Shown piece after piece: positions 53,739 through 62,853 of a stretch of 64,000 nt of DNA. The notes beneath the pieces are model-generated. The model was not told the origin of the DNA. It ran no database searches and was given only the letters and a program-made list of their open reading frames with translations. This DNA comes from Desulfovibrio aminophilus (GTDB lineage: Bacteria; Desulfobacterota; Desulfovibrionia; Desulfovibrionales; Desulfovibrionaceae), in the NCBI RefSeq assembly GCF_023660105.1, contig NZ_JAMHGA010000002.1, positions 1-64,000 on the forward strand, read 5' to 3'. The first letter of the stretch is position 1. The number at the start of each line of letters is the position of its first letter. The position numbers were made by a program, and so were the translations under genes.

Positions 53739-54932
53739 ATGCGCGTCAGCACGTCCCAGATCTTTTCCGCGAGTCTCAGCCAGATCAACTCCTCGCTCAA
53801 CGAGGTGGTGCGCCTGAACCAGGTCAATTCCTCGCAGAAGCGGATCAACGCGCCCTCGGACGACCCCTCGGGCATGGCCCGGGTCGTGAACTTGCGTTCC
53901 TACGACAGCGCACTCGCGCGCTACGCGGATACCTGCTCCACGGCGGATTCCTATCTGAGCCTGGCCGACACGCAGCTCGCAAAGGCCAGCGAGAAGATCA
54001 CCTCCGCCCTGGAGCAGGTGGAGCAGGCTTCCACCGGAACCTACACCACCACCCAGATGCGGCAGATGAGCACGGAGTTGTCCGGCTACCTGGACGCGCT
54101 GCTCTCCATCGCCAACAGCAAGATGGGCGACGATTACGTCTTCGGCGGCGACGAACTCGGTTCCTCGGCCTTCGAGGCGGGGCTCGGCGTGACCGTCACC
54201 GGCGAGGACATGGCCGCCTCGGACGTGGCCTCGGTCACGGGCGAGGCCGACACGACCATCGCCGTGCGCTTCACGTCCGACGGCACGGTGGGCGCGGACT
54301 CCCTGACCTACGAATACTCGATCGACGGCGGCGAGACCTGGACCGGCGGCACGCTGGCCGCGAGTTCCTCCTCCCTGACCATCGGGGACTGCCAGGTGAC
54401 CCTCGCCAGCGGCGCCTCGCTGATCGCCTCGGACGGGGAGGGCGGCGGCAGCTCTTTCCTGGTCCGCGAGGCGATTTTCTATACGGGCGGCGACAAGGCC
54501 ATGTCGGTGGACATCTCCCAGGGCGTGGCCGTGGACATGACCAGCGTGGGCAGCGGCATCTTCGGAGGCGTGGACCCGGACACGGGGCAGGCCTTTTCCG
54601 GGGCCAATCTCTTCGAGAACATCTGCGAATGCATCGCCTACATGGATCAGGGCGACTCCGACAAGGTTGCTGAATATCTGGAGAAGATCAGCGCGGCCCA
54701 GGAACGCCTGGAGACCGGCGCGGCGGGCGTGGGCTCGCGGGAGACCAAGATCGACGCCGTGAACAGTTCCATCACCCAGATCCGCTCCGTGACGAGTTCG
54801 AGCATCAGCGGCGAGGAGGACGCGGACCTCACCAAGGTGCTCGTGGATTTGAAACAGGCCAACTATGTTTACGAGTCCGTGCTTTCGTCCACCTCGAACA
54901 TCATGCAGATGAGCCTGCTCGATTACCTGTAG
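53739..54932 (+). CDS. flgL: Flagellar hook-associated protein 3 FlgL
   Basis: 397 aa. N-terminal flagellin-like helix (MRVSTSQIFSASLSQINSSL ... RINAPSDDPSGMARVVNLRS) and C-terminal helix (VLVDLKQANYVYESVLSSTS) flank an insertion domain. It forms the second junction zone between hook and filament. It is 18 nt after flgK. Confidence 0.93.
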   Translation: MRVSTSQIFSASLSQINSSLNEVVRLNQVNSSQKRINAPSDDPSGMARVVNLRSYDSALARYADTCSTADSYLSLADTQLAKASEKITSALEQVEQASTGTYTTTQMRQMSTELSGYLDALLSIANSKMGDDYVFGGDELGSSAFEAGLGVTVTGEDMAASDVASVTGEADTTIAVRFTSDGTVGADSLTYEYSIDGGETWTGGTLAASSSSLTIGDCQVTLASGASLIASDGEGGGSSFLVREAIFYTGGDKAMSVDISQGVAVDMTSVGSGIFGGVDPDTGQAFSGANLFENICECIAYMDQGDSDKVAEYLEKISAAQERLETGAAGVGSRETKIDAVNSSITQIRSVTSSSISGEEDADLTKVLVDLKQANYVYESVLSSTSNIMQMSLLDYL

Positions 54933-54942
54933 GAGGCGAGCC

Positions 54943-56712
54943 ATGTCGGACTCTTCTTCCGTTTCGAGCACCACCTCGACGTACACGAACACGAGCTCCG
55001 GCCGGATCACTTTCAGCGGCCTGGGCAACGGCACGGACTTCACGGAGATCATCGACGCCACCATCGAGGCCGAGAGCTACCGTCTGGATGAGTACAAGAC
55101 GGAGAAGGCCGAGCAGGAGAAGATCATCTCGGCCCTGGAGACGCTGTCCGACGAGATGGCTTCCCTGAACAGCACCCTGGAGGATATGAACGGCCTCGAC
55201 TCGTTTCTGGCCATGGACGCCAGCTCTTCGTCCACCGCTGTGGGCGCGGAAGTCAGCGGCGAGGCCGTCGAGGGAACGCACACCGTGGTGGTGGAGCAGC
55301 TCGCCCAGAGCGACATCTGGGCCAACACGGGCTATTCCTTCTCCTCCGAGGACGCGCTGGTGGCCTCTTCGGCCACGACCCTCGCCTTCAGCTACGCCGG
55401 GTCGAGCATCACCTTGGACGTGGCGGCGGGGACGACCATCGACGGGCTGGTGGACGCGATCAACAGTTCCTCGCTCTGCAAGGGCAAGGTGCAGGCCAGC
55501 CTGATCTATGACGGCGCATCGTATTATTTCCTCCTCTCCGGCGAGGACACCGGCTCGGCCAACACGATCTCCATTGTAGATGGCGGGACCCTGGCGGGCT
55601 TCGATTCGAGCAACTTCACCAACACCCAGACCGCCCAGGATTCCCTGATCAGGGTGGACGGCTTCCCGCCGGGCGCGGACCAGTGGATCGCGCGCTCCAC
55701 CAACACCGTGGACGACGTGCTCACCGGCGTGACCCTGAACCTCAAGGCGGTCACCGGCGACGAGGGCATGCAGGTGACCGTGGCCTATGACACGGACGCC
55801 ATCGTCGAGAAGGTCGAGAGCTTCGTGAAGGAGGTCAACCAGATCCTCTACGACATCCAGACGCTGACCGGGCGGCTGGACACGGACTATGAGAACCCGG
55901 ACGCCGTGAGCACGGACGCCAGCGACGATTCGGAAGACGACGATGACGACACGATCACGCTCAAGAGCTCCACGCTGGACATCATGTACGGCAACATCAA
56001 GAGCATCCTGTCCTCCCTGGGGCTCGGCTTCGCCCGCTACGACTCCGACACGGGAACGGGCGACACGTACGGCTCGCTCTCGCAGATCGGCATCAGCACG
56101 GATTCGGAAGAGGGATCGGACAGTTTCGGACAGCTCGTGCTGGACACTTCGGTGCTGGAGGAGGCCCTGGCCAAGGACCCCCGCGCGGTGGCCGAACTGT
56201 TCGCCGCCGACGGCGAACTGGAGTCCGACAACTCCGCGCTTCAGCCGCTCTCGATCATTTCGGGCGTGACTCCGGCCGGGGATCACGAGGTGGCGTACAC
56301 CGTGGAGAACGGCGTGCTGGTGTCGGCCACCATCGACGGCCAGGCGGCCCAGGTGGAGGGCTGGACCATCACGGGCACCGGCTCCCTGTCTTCCGGCCTG
56401 TACATCCAGGTGGCGGACCAGAGCGACGGCGACCATTCCGGCACGGTGCGCGTGAAGCAGGGCAAGATCGGCCAGCTTTCCGACGCGTTGAGCGCAATGA
56501 CGGCCGAGGAGACGGGCACCCTCGCCATCATGGTCAACAACTACGAGAAGGGCGTGGAGGACCTCGGCGACCGGATCGACAGCGAGTCGGCCCGGCTGGA
56601 CGCCCTGGAGACCTACCTGAGCGAGAAGTACTCCCGCCTGGACGAGACGCTTTCGTATTACACCAATCTGGAAAGCACGCTCAGCAGCCTGATTTCCTCG
56701 TTGAGCGATTGA
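54943..56712 (+). CDS. fliD: Flagellar filament cap protein FliD
   Basis: 589 aa. Features: Ser/Thr-rich N-terminus, ITFSGLGNGTDFTEIIDATI followed by a coiled coil, D2-D3 domains with FliD motifs (VEQLAQSDIW, SSLLKGKV-like region), an unusual acidic stretch (DASDDSEDDDDDTITLKS), and the C-terminal coiled coil with YLSEKYSRLDETLSYYTNLE. It caps the filament and folds flagellin at the tip. It is the last gene of the operon, before a terminator. Confidence 0.92.
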   Translation: MSDSSSVSSTTSTYTNTSSGRITFSGLGNGTDFTEIIDATIEAESYRLDEYKTEKAEQEKIISALETLSDEMASLNSTLEDMNGLDSFLAMDASSSSTAVGAEVSGEAVEGTHTVVVEQLAQSDIWANTGYSFSSEDALVASSATTLAFSYAGSSITLDVAAGTTIDGLVDAINSSSLCKGKVQASLIYDGASYYFLLSGEDTGSANTISIVDGGTLAGFDSSNFTNTQTAQDSLIRVDGFPPGADQWIARSTNTVDDVLTGVTLNLKAVTGDEGMQVTVAYDTDAIVEKVESFVKEVNQILYDIQTLTGRLDTDYENPDAVSTDASDDSEDDDDDTITLKSSTLDIMYGNIKSILSSLGLGFARYDSDTGTGDTYGSLSQIGISTDSEEGSDSFGQLVLDTSVLEEALAKDPRAVAELFAADGELESDNSALQPLSIISGVTPAGDHEVAYTVENGVLVSATIDGQAAQVEGWTITGTGSLSSGLYIQVADQSDGDHSGTVRVKQGKIGQLSDALSAMTAEETGTLAIMVNNYEKGVEDLGDRIDSESARLDALETYLSEKYSRLDETLSYYTNLESTLSSLISSLSD

Positions 56713-56731
56713 CGGCCGGGGGAAAATGAAA

Positions 56732-56765
56732 AAGGGCTTGGAGAGATTTTCTCCAAGCCCTTCAT
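56732..56765 (+). terminator. Terminator of the hook/filament operon
   Basis: AAGGGCTTGGAGA pairs with TCTCCAAGCCCTT (loop GATTT) and TT follows at once, with a nearby ATCTTTC. It marks the end of the native chromosomal block. Confidence 0.85.
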
Positions 56766-56770
56766 CTTTC

Positions 56771-56784
56771 TGGTAGCGGGGGCA
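56771..56784 (-). other. Likely att site: tRNA 3'-end fragment
   Basis: The minus strand reads TGCCCCCGCTACCA, the form of a tRNA acceptor end with encoded CCA. The sequence to the right does not fold as a tRNA, so only the 3' tail is left here. ICEs that integrate into tRNA genes leave such a direct repeat; the intact tRNA should lie at the other end of the element beyond the window. Confidence 0.6.
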
Positions 56785-57052
56785 CGCAACTACCGATACC
56801 AACATTCGCTGGAAGTAGCGATATAGCAGCCTTTCTTAAGGACGCCACATGACCGCTTACGGCAGTTCTTCGCGGATCACAGAGCAGGATGATCCTATGT
56901 AAAAAGGGCGGAAAGCGGCCGTTCGCCACGAGCCCGCCAATACCTGCTTCATCGACACGAGGGCAGAAATCTTATGACCTGCCCCGGCGCATCGATCCCA
57001 TAAAGCTGCGTTTATGGGACTTCTCAAAATACGGAAACCGAAGTCCTTCGTG
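56785..57052. other. Non-coding left end of the element
   Basis: No credible gene. A perfect inverted repeat CCCATAAA-GCTGCG-TTTATGGG at 56997-57018 lies 35 nt past the stop of the res gene and may end its transcription. The sequence is less GC-rich than the chromosome. Confidence 0.45.
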
Positions 57053-59380
57053 TCAGTCTATACGAAGCACTGCGTCAACCGCTTCCTTCTCGGTATCGCA
57101 ATGCGTCGGCTGGAGCCGTCCGTTTCGCCATGCCCAAACGGTAAAGCCAGTCTTGGCCCGATTGTGAACAGCGCCGTTGATAATTTCTACGCGCCCCTCA
57201 GACACTAACCGAAGCAAAACACGTTTCCCGGCCTCAGCTCCGTCAATCTCAAAAAGCTTCGAGGCTGAAGCTTCCACAAGCAGATGATCGCCCTTGGTAT
57301 CAATGACGATAACGGCCTTATCCACCCATACAAGGAAATCCGGCCAGTATGCCTTCCCCTCGTGCAAGAGAGGGAGAGAGTAACCGCTCCCCACCGGATT
57401 GCGAGCCCACACCCGCTGCGTTCGGTCGAGCGCTCTCGCAAACGTCACCTCAAGCGGGTTCAGTCCGGAGTACTTTCCGTGGAGCGAGCGCTTGAACTCC
57501 TCACTCGAGTTAGGGTCAATAGCTACCGGACCAACGGAGTACGGACTATCGACGTCATTCTGAAAGATCACCGAGTGCTGGATATACGCCGCGACAACTT
57601 CTTGCGCCTTGGTCCGCAGGTGATCGGCAGCAGGGCTGCTCAACTCAATCATCGCATCGAACTTGGGCTCCTCGATGTCCACGAGGTTCACAGGCCCCCC
57701 AGCCCGTCTCAGGCCGCCAGGATAGCTTCGTTGAATCTCGCGTCGGAAGACAGATCGCGCTGTGACGCGGTTTGAATGCTCGACATCGACCCACTCAAAC
57801 TGAGCATCTGAATCTTCCCCAACCTTTTGGAGCACTTGCATCCGGCTTCCTTTACCCACGGTATTCTGCGCGTCTGAGCGGAAATCCATGATGGATTTGA
57901 CAATACGTGAGATTGGTTCCAACGCGCGGCTGCTCTCGATACCAACCGTGGGAATGGTACGCGAAGGGTGCGGGTCGATCCGGTCACGCTTGCCGCGGGT
58001 TTTCTCGTCCTTTACCACCAGAGCAATAGACGGGTGCTCGGAAGCTAGATCTTTGCGAATATCCCTAAGAATATCATCAAAGACCCCCTTCTCATCGGTT
58101 CGAATGTGAAAGTGCGCCGTGTTCAAGATTGGGTCGTTGTAGTGCTCAGCTCCTGGCTGACGCAGCACCCGGCCAACCACCTGTGTGATTTGCCGCGCTG
58201 AAGCCATTTCCTTGTCGATGTAGGCAAAGCAGCAAGCAGGATCATCCCATCCTTCTTGGAGTCCAAGATTGAAGATCACATGCTCATAGTCTCCTGCTGT
58301 GAAGCGGGCATAGTCCTTCTCCCCACCATCAAACAGGTGCATTTCAGGAGGTTTCGGGGAGTCTTTCGAGAACTTTAGTTGGCAATATATAGCTATCTTC
58401 TCGGGCTTGATCTTGGCGACATCAACGAGGTGACGCCAGATAAGAATTGGACGCGCCTGCCGGTCTTTGAAGGGACGCTTCAAATCCTCAGCAATGGACA
58501 TCCCATCGACCGTGTTCGTCGAGCAAACGTAAATTGCTTTCGGCGTGAAAGGGAGCTTGTGATCCCTCGCAACTTCCTGCGCGACCTTCAGGTCACCGAG
58601 CAAGTTATCCAGAGCCGGCTCGAGAGGCGTGATATAGCCGTCGATAGAGATACGCTCTTTTACCAGCCCTGAGAGCACGACTTCGCGGCTTGAGACCGAG
58701 GTTGAGAAATCCTCATCCTTCCATCCCTTGTCACTGCGAAGCCGACCCATAACGTTGTTCAGGCGCGGCGGCAAAGTAAGCGTCGCGCTCGCGACAATGA
58801 GCGCATCCGGTGACAGCTCCAGCAACCTTTCAGACTGCAAATCCGAGAGGTTGTGACCTTCATCATACACGATGATAAGCGGACGCCTTTGCCCCTTTTC
58901 GGTCCGCCGCTTCTTCAGTTGGCCCCAAAGAGACTCCTCAGCAAGGTCTAGCTGCGCCCGGTACACTTTCCGGTCATCGCTCGAGGTATCTTCAACGGCG
59001 AACTTGCCGACTGTGGCAACCAAAAGAACGGGAGTATCGGCGCTCGACAAATGATCAGGCGCGACCTCGAGCAACGGCAGAATGTTGAAGCCAGAAAGAT
59101 TGTCGGCATACTTGCCCGAAGATAGATTCTCAAAGGTTTGAGAGACTACCACCCTGCCCTTGGAAATCCACAAGACGACGGGAGCCACACCCAGCCCATC
59201 TCGAATCTGCGCGACTGCATCCGCGAGTATGATCGTCTTACCGCTGCCGGTAATCGCAACCAGAGTCTGAAGAAAGGGGACCGTCGTCGTGCGATCCACC
59301 ATCAATGGGTTGGTTGAATACTCAAAGAAACGTCTGGCAATCTGGCTTGATGCCCGCTCTTGAAAATCAATGAGCTCCAT
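57053..59380 (-). CDS. Type III restriction enzyme, Res subunit
   Basis: 775 aa. N-terminal helicase: Walker A ITGSGKT, Walker B VYDEGHN, SAT motif VASATLTLPPR, and motif VI (QITQVVGRVLRQPG). A C-terminal PD-(D/E)xK nuclease is seen at YWPDFLVWVDKAVIVIDTKG. It translocates on DNA and cleaves when it meets another complex. It overlaps the Mod stop by one base (TAATG), so the two are coupled. The pair is carried by the element and defends or stabilises it. Confidence 0.9.
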   Translation of the reverse strand: MELIDFQERASSQIARRFFEYSTNPLMVDRTTTVPFLQTLVAITGSGKTIILADAVAQIRDGLGVAPVVLWISKGRVVVSQTFENLSSGKYADNLSGFNILPLLEVAPDHLSSADTPVLLVATVGKFAVEDTSSDDRKVYRAQLDLAEESLWGQLKKRRTEKGQRRPLIIVYDEGHNLSDLQSERLLELSPDALIVASATLTLPPRLNNVMGRLRSDKGWKDEDFSTSVSSREVVLSGLVKERISIDGYITPLEPALDNLLGDLKVAQEVARDHKLPFTPKAIYVCSTNTVDGMSIAEDLKRPFKDRQARPILIWRHLVDVAKIKPEKIAIYCQLKFSKDSPKPPEMHLFDGGEKDYARFTAGDYEHVIFNLGLQEGWDDPACCFAYIDKEMASARQITQVVGRVLRQPGAEHYNDPILNTAHFHIRTDEKGVFDDILRDIRKDLASEHPSIALVVKDEKTRGKRDRIDPHPSRTIPTVGIESSRALEPISRIVKSIMDFRSDAQNTVGKGSRMQVLQKVGEDSDAQFEWVDVEHSNRVTARSVFRREIQRSYPGGLRRAGGPVNLVDIEEPKFDAMIELSSPAADHLRTKAQEVVAAYIQHSVIFQNDVDSPYSVGPVAIDPNSSEEFKRSLHGKYSGLNPLEVTFARALDRTQRVWARNPVGSGYSLPLLHEGKAYWPDFLVWVDKAVIVIDTKGDHLLVEASASKLFEIDGAEAGKRVLLRLVSEGRVEIINGAVHNRAKTGFTVWAWRNGRLQPTHCDTEKEAVDAVLRID

Positions 59381-61314
59381 TAAGCGCTCTCGTCCTCGTT
59401 ATTGTATTCGTCGTTCTCGTTCAGACCAAGGTCCGCGAGAATCTTGTCCGGAATTTTCCAGAAGCGAACGTTGGGAGACTGGAACATCTCGTAGCGAGCG
59501 TAAACATGAAAAGGCGGCTCAATACTTGCCTTTTTCGCCTCTAGGGCGACTTTCTTGTAGGTATCTATACCGAGGGAGCCGACTGGCCCACCATTGTCCC
59601 AGATGAGAAAGTACCCCTCTCCGTTGTGATCGAGACCGACCAAGTACTGATAGTTGTCCTCATCGACGCGTTTCAAACTCGGAGCCGAACGCTTGTGGTT
59701 CTCCCAGTGCGAAGTTAGAACGACATCTATGAGCTCGTCTCGCTGCATCGTGAGCACCGTCTTGGCGTCGATGGTTTTTGTAAGGAGGCGATATTCAAAG
59801 CCGCCGCCGAGAGGCGTTGCCTTTTTCCCATTCGGCCTCTTGCCGGTAACGGCATTGTGCAAACGTTGCCAAGTGAGAGTTCGGGCGTACTTATCACCAT
59901 TTTCAGGAGCACCCTGCTCTATGAGCACAAATCTTCTGTCTGCCCCCGTCTCGTGGTTCATTTCAAGGACCGCGTGACCCGTCGTTCCTGAACCTGCATA
60001 GGGGTCGAGAATAAGTCCGTTATCAGGGCACCAAATCTGGATAATTTTCTTGATAAGCTTCAGCGGTTTGACAGTATCAAATCCGTGACCTCGCCCCACA
60101 ACAGCATCAAGTTCCTCGATACCATCTCGAGAACGGCCGCTGAGAGACTTTGCCCAGGACATGGCATCCAGCTTAAGCGGCGGTTCACCGTCCTCCATCC
60201 AGAAGGTGTTGGGGACAGCTCCCTTCTTCACCAGTTGCTTATGGTTTTTCTTCACCGGCTTTTGACGCCCATCGATCCCCCAATACAGGACTGGCCAGTT
60301 GCCTTGTTCAAGCCGCACAGTGGCTTTGCTTCTCGCAGCGGCGATGAGCTTTTCCTTTTGGGCGTCAGTTCCACACCTAGACCACCCCTTCAAAGCTAGG
60401 GCTTTTCCACGCTCGTCTCCTAACTCTGCCGTCTCATACGCAACGTCCCAAGCCTGTAGCCAAGACTTCATTTGGTTACGGTTATTTGCCCAGTGCCGTA
60501 TCCCAGGATAGTGGAATTCTCCCGTAAAGGGCGACTGGATAGCATAATCCGCAGAGGCGCTATATCCTTTTCCAGTAAGATCGCCCTGCTTCCACTCTCC
60601 AAGATCATCACTATCGACATTTCTGAAACGCGCGTTGGACTTTTCAGTGCGATCCAGCTCGCCGGTTTTCGCAAGAGCTAGATCCTTGGCATAAACCAAG
60701 ACATATTCTGTTGTTACCGAAACTCCCCCAGCTTGGTTCTTGGATGTAGTTTTTTCCCAGTTTATAATCCCCAGCCGGTTCTTCTCCCCGAAGACTTCAT
60801 CCAGCATCATCCCCAGGTGGAAGAGCTCGTTGTCGTCGATACAGATTGCAAGAACCCCTGAGGGCTTGAGCATCGCCTTCATGATCTGCAGGCGTGGCAT
60901 CATTGCCTTAATCCACTTGGTATGACGCGATCCATCTTCGCTGGACACAATCGTACCGAGTTCGGGATCATTCGGGTCGTTGTCCCAACGGTCGTTGTAA
61001 CGGAAGTATTGCCCGGTGTTATACGGAGGATCAGTTACGATGAGGTCGACCTGCCCACGATACTTATAGAGCGTGACCATAGCTTGAAGGTTCTCACCCT
61101 CAATGAGCATGTTCTTTGACTGCGCTTCAGGAGAGCCGACATGGAGCTTGGGTTCCCGCCGTGTCTGACGAGGACGGACCTTCTTGGCAATTTGCATGGC
61201 TGAGCGTTTCCCATGGAAGCTCAGAGCAACGCCGCTCGTCATCATGCTCTTGGCAAGCCGTTCAAGCTCTTCCCTGGAGAGCTTTGAGAGCTCGGTCTCG
61301 AAATCGAATTCCAT
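59380..61314 (-). CDS. Type III DNA methyltransferase, Mod subunit
   Basis: 644 aa. Catalytic motif IV is TDPPYNTGQ, and the SAM motif I DPYAGSGTTGHA lies near residue 440, the beta-class order. The central target-recognition domain is specific and cannot be read. The adenine methyltransferase protects the site that Res cuts. Codon use and base composition differ from the Desulfovibrio-like block. No phase-variable simple repeats are seen near the start. Confidence 0.9.
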   Translation of the reverse strand: MEFDFETELSKLSREELERLAKSMMTSGVALSFHGKRSAMQIAKKVRPRQTRREPKLHVGSPEAQSKNMLIEGENLQAMVTLYKYRGQVDLIVTDPPYNTGQYFRYNDRWDNDPNDPELGTIVSSEDGSRHTKWIKAMMPRLQIMKAMLKPSGVLAICIDDNELFHLGMMLDEVFGEKNRLGIINWEKTTSKNQAGGVSVTTEYVLVYAKDLALAKTGELDRTEKSNARFRNVDSDDLGEWKQGDLTGKGYSASADYAIQSPFTGEFHYPGIRHWANNRNQMKSWLQAWDVAYETAELGDERGKALALKGWSRCGTDAQKEKLIAAARSKATVRLEQGNWPVLYWGIDGRQKPVKKNHKQLVKKGAVPNTFWMEDGEPPLKLDAMSWAKSLSGRSRDGIEELDAVVGRGHGFDTVKPLKLIKKIIQIWCPDNGLILDPYAGSGTTGHAVLEMNHETGADRRFVLIEQGAPENGDKYARTLTWQRLHNAVTGKRPNGKKATPLGGGFEYRLLTKTIDAKTVLTMQRDELIDVVLTSHWENHKRSAPSLKRVDEDNYQYLVGLDHNGEGYFLIWDNGGPVGSLGIDTYKKVALEAKKASIEPPFHVYARYEMFQSPNVRFWKIPDKILADLGLNENDEYNNEDESA

Positions 61315-61490
61315 GTTCTAGTTCCGCTGCAGCTTGACGCGACGTTCTTACTATGTTCCCTTTAACGAGTTGTAAGTTCTTCTGCAATCTGTTCGTGAAA
61401 AAGCACGCTGTCGGGTCGCGTCTCAGTATATTGCCTTTTTGGTGAACGGCAGCAATAGGGCCGAAAGCGCCTTTCCTGCATGTGCGTCCG

Positions 61491-61715
61491 TTAGTCGTAC
61501 CTATTGCGCGGCCGCCGCGCCTTGGCGAAGCCGCGATCCGTGGCGATGAAGCGGTCCAGCATCGGCACGATCAGTCTGGCAGGCTCGATGGGTGCACCGC
61601 CATCGGCTAACAGAGCGCCATAGTCTATGAGGTCACGATGGAGTTGCGCGGGCAGCTCCACCGTCACCTTGACGGGCTTGTCGTCGGGCAGCGGCCCGAG
61701 TTTCAGCTTGGTCAT
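61491..61715 (-). CDS. DUF2274 protein of the conjugation module
   Basis: 74 aa; MTKLKLGPLPDDKPVKVTVE at the start, LHRDLIDYGALLADGG in the middle and FIATDRGFAKARRPRNRY at the end. The family typically follows trbI in ICE conjugation operons and looks like a ribbon-helix-helix protein. Function is unknown. It is one base after trbI. Confidence 0.85.
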   Translation of the reverse strand: MTKLKLGPLPDDKPVKVTVELPAQLHRDLIDYGALLADGGAPIEPARLIVPMLDRFIATDRGFAKARRPRNRYD

Positions 61716-61716
61716 G

Positions 61717-62853
61717 TCAACCTCCTGCCGGCTCGAATACCAAGTCGCGGGTCACGATGATCCTGACCGGGAAGCCGGGCCGGATGGTGAGCGTGGGCGC
61801 GACCTGCAACTGGCGCTGCACGATCTGCTGGCCGGCCTGATTGACGGTATCCTGCGCCCCGTCACGGATGGCCCGGATAAGGCGGTCCTCGTCGCTGGTC
61901 GCCAGCTCCGTGCCGACCGCGAGCAGCGTGGACAGCCCTGCGGCCTTCATCAGATCCCACCAATGATAATCGACGCCATCCTCAAGCCCTGCATAGCCGG
62001 AAGCATCCGCGCCCGGCAGGCGCTCCAGAACGATGGAACGGCCGCCCGGTAGGATCAGGCGATTCCACACCAGCAACACGCGGCGCTGGCCGAAGGTCAC
62101 GCCGTCATCATATTGGCCGATAATGCGGGTGCCCTGCGGGATCAGCAGCAGCGAGCCGGTCGGGCTGTCATAGACGTTTTCCGTCACCTGTGCCGTGATC
62201 TGGCCCGGAAGGTCGGAACGGATGCCGGTGATGAGCGCGGCGGGGATCACGGCCCCGGCCTGAAGGATATAGGGCGATGCCGGCGGCGTGACGCGATCCG
62301 GGGCGACGGTCTGCCGGTCCACGGGTCCATTGAGAAATGCCGCGTGGCGATCCTGTGTCGCGGGCTGCCCGCCGAGGCCAAGCCCGGCGAGGCCGGGCAT
62401 GGCCGTTCCTGCCGGCGCTCCGGTGCGCGGGCCGGACTGGAAAAAGACGTTGCTCAAGCGGGCGGCTTCTTCCTCGGCCCTGCGGCGTTCTTCTTCGGGA
62501 TCGACGGCGGGCGTTGTCATAACGGGCGGCGCGACCGGCTGTCCCCTTGCCTGCGCGTCAAGGATCGGACGGCCGAGGTCGCCGGGCAGCGCCGGGCCGA
62601 GCGCTGGCCCGCTATAGTCACTCGGCAGGCCGGACAGGCCGTCCGCCGTGGGCCGGTTCTCGGTCGAATAGAGTTCTTCGCCGCCCGGTCCTGCATCGCG
62701 GGTCTGGAGCGCGTAGATCAGCGCCCCGCCGATGCCGAGAAGCGCGACCGCTCCGACGCCTGCCAGCATCTTGCGGGACAGGCGGGTGACGCGGGGCGGC
62801 TCGGCGCGCAGGCGCATGGGTGCGATGGTGTCGGTGATGGTGTTCTCGCTCAT
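61717..62853 (-). CDS. trbI: TrbI/VirB10-family conjugal transfer protein
   Basis: 378 aa. N-terminal membrane helix (MLAGVGAVALLGIGGALIYA), Pro-rich linker with a charged stretch (EEERRRAEEEAARL), and the C-terminal VirB10 domain (LIPQGTRIIGQYDDGVTFGQ, WNRLILPGGRSIVLERLPGA). It spans the envelope and links inner- and outer-membrane parts of the type IV system. ATG overlaps the trbG stop (ATGA). Confidence 0.93.
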   Translation of the reverse strand: MSENTITDTIAPMRLRAEPPRVTRLSRKMLAGVGAVALLGIGGALIYALQTRDAGPGGEELYSTENRPTADGLSGLPSDYSGPALGPALPGDLGRPILDAQARGQPVAPPVMTTPAVDPEEERRRAEEEAARLSNVFFQSGPRTGAPAGTAMPGLAGLGLGGQPATQDRHAAFLNGPVDRQTVAPDRVTPPASPYILQAGAVIPAALITGIRSDLPGQITAQVTENVYDSPTGSLLLIPQGTRIIGQYDDGVTFGQRRVLLVWNRLILPGGRSIVLERLPGADASGYAGLEDGVDYHWWDLMKAAGLSTLLAVGTELATSDEDRLIRAIRDGAQDTVNQAGQQIVQRQLQVAPTLTIRPGFPVRIIVTRDLVFEPAGG

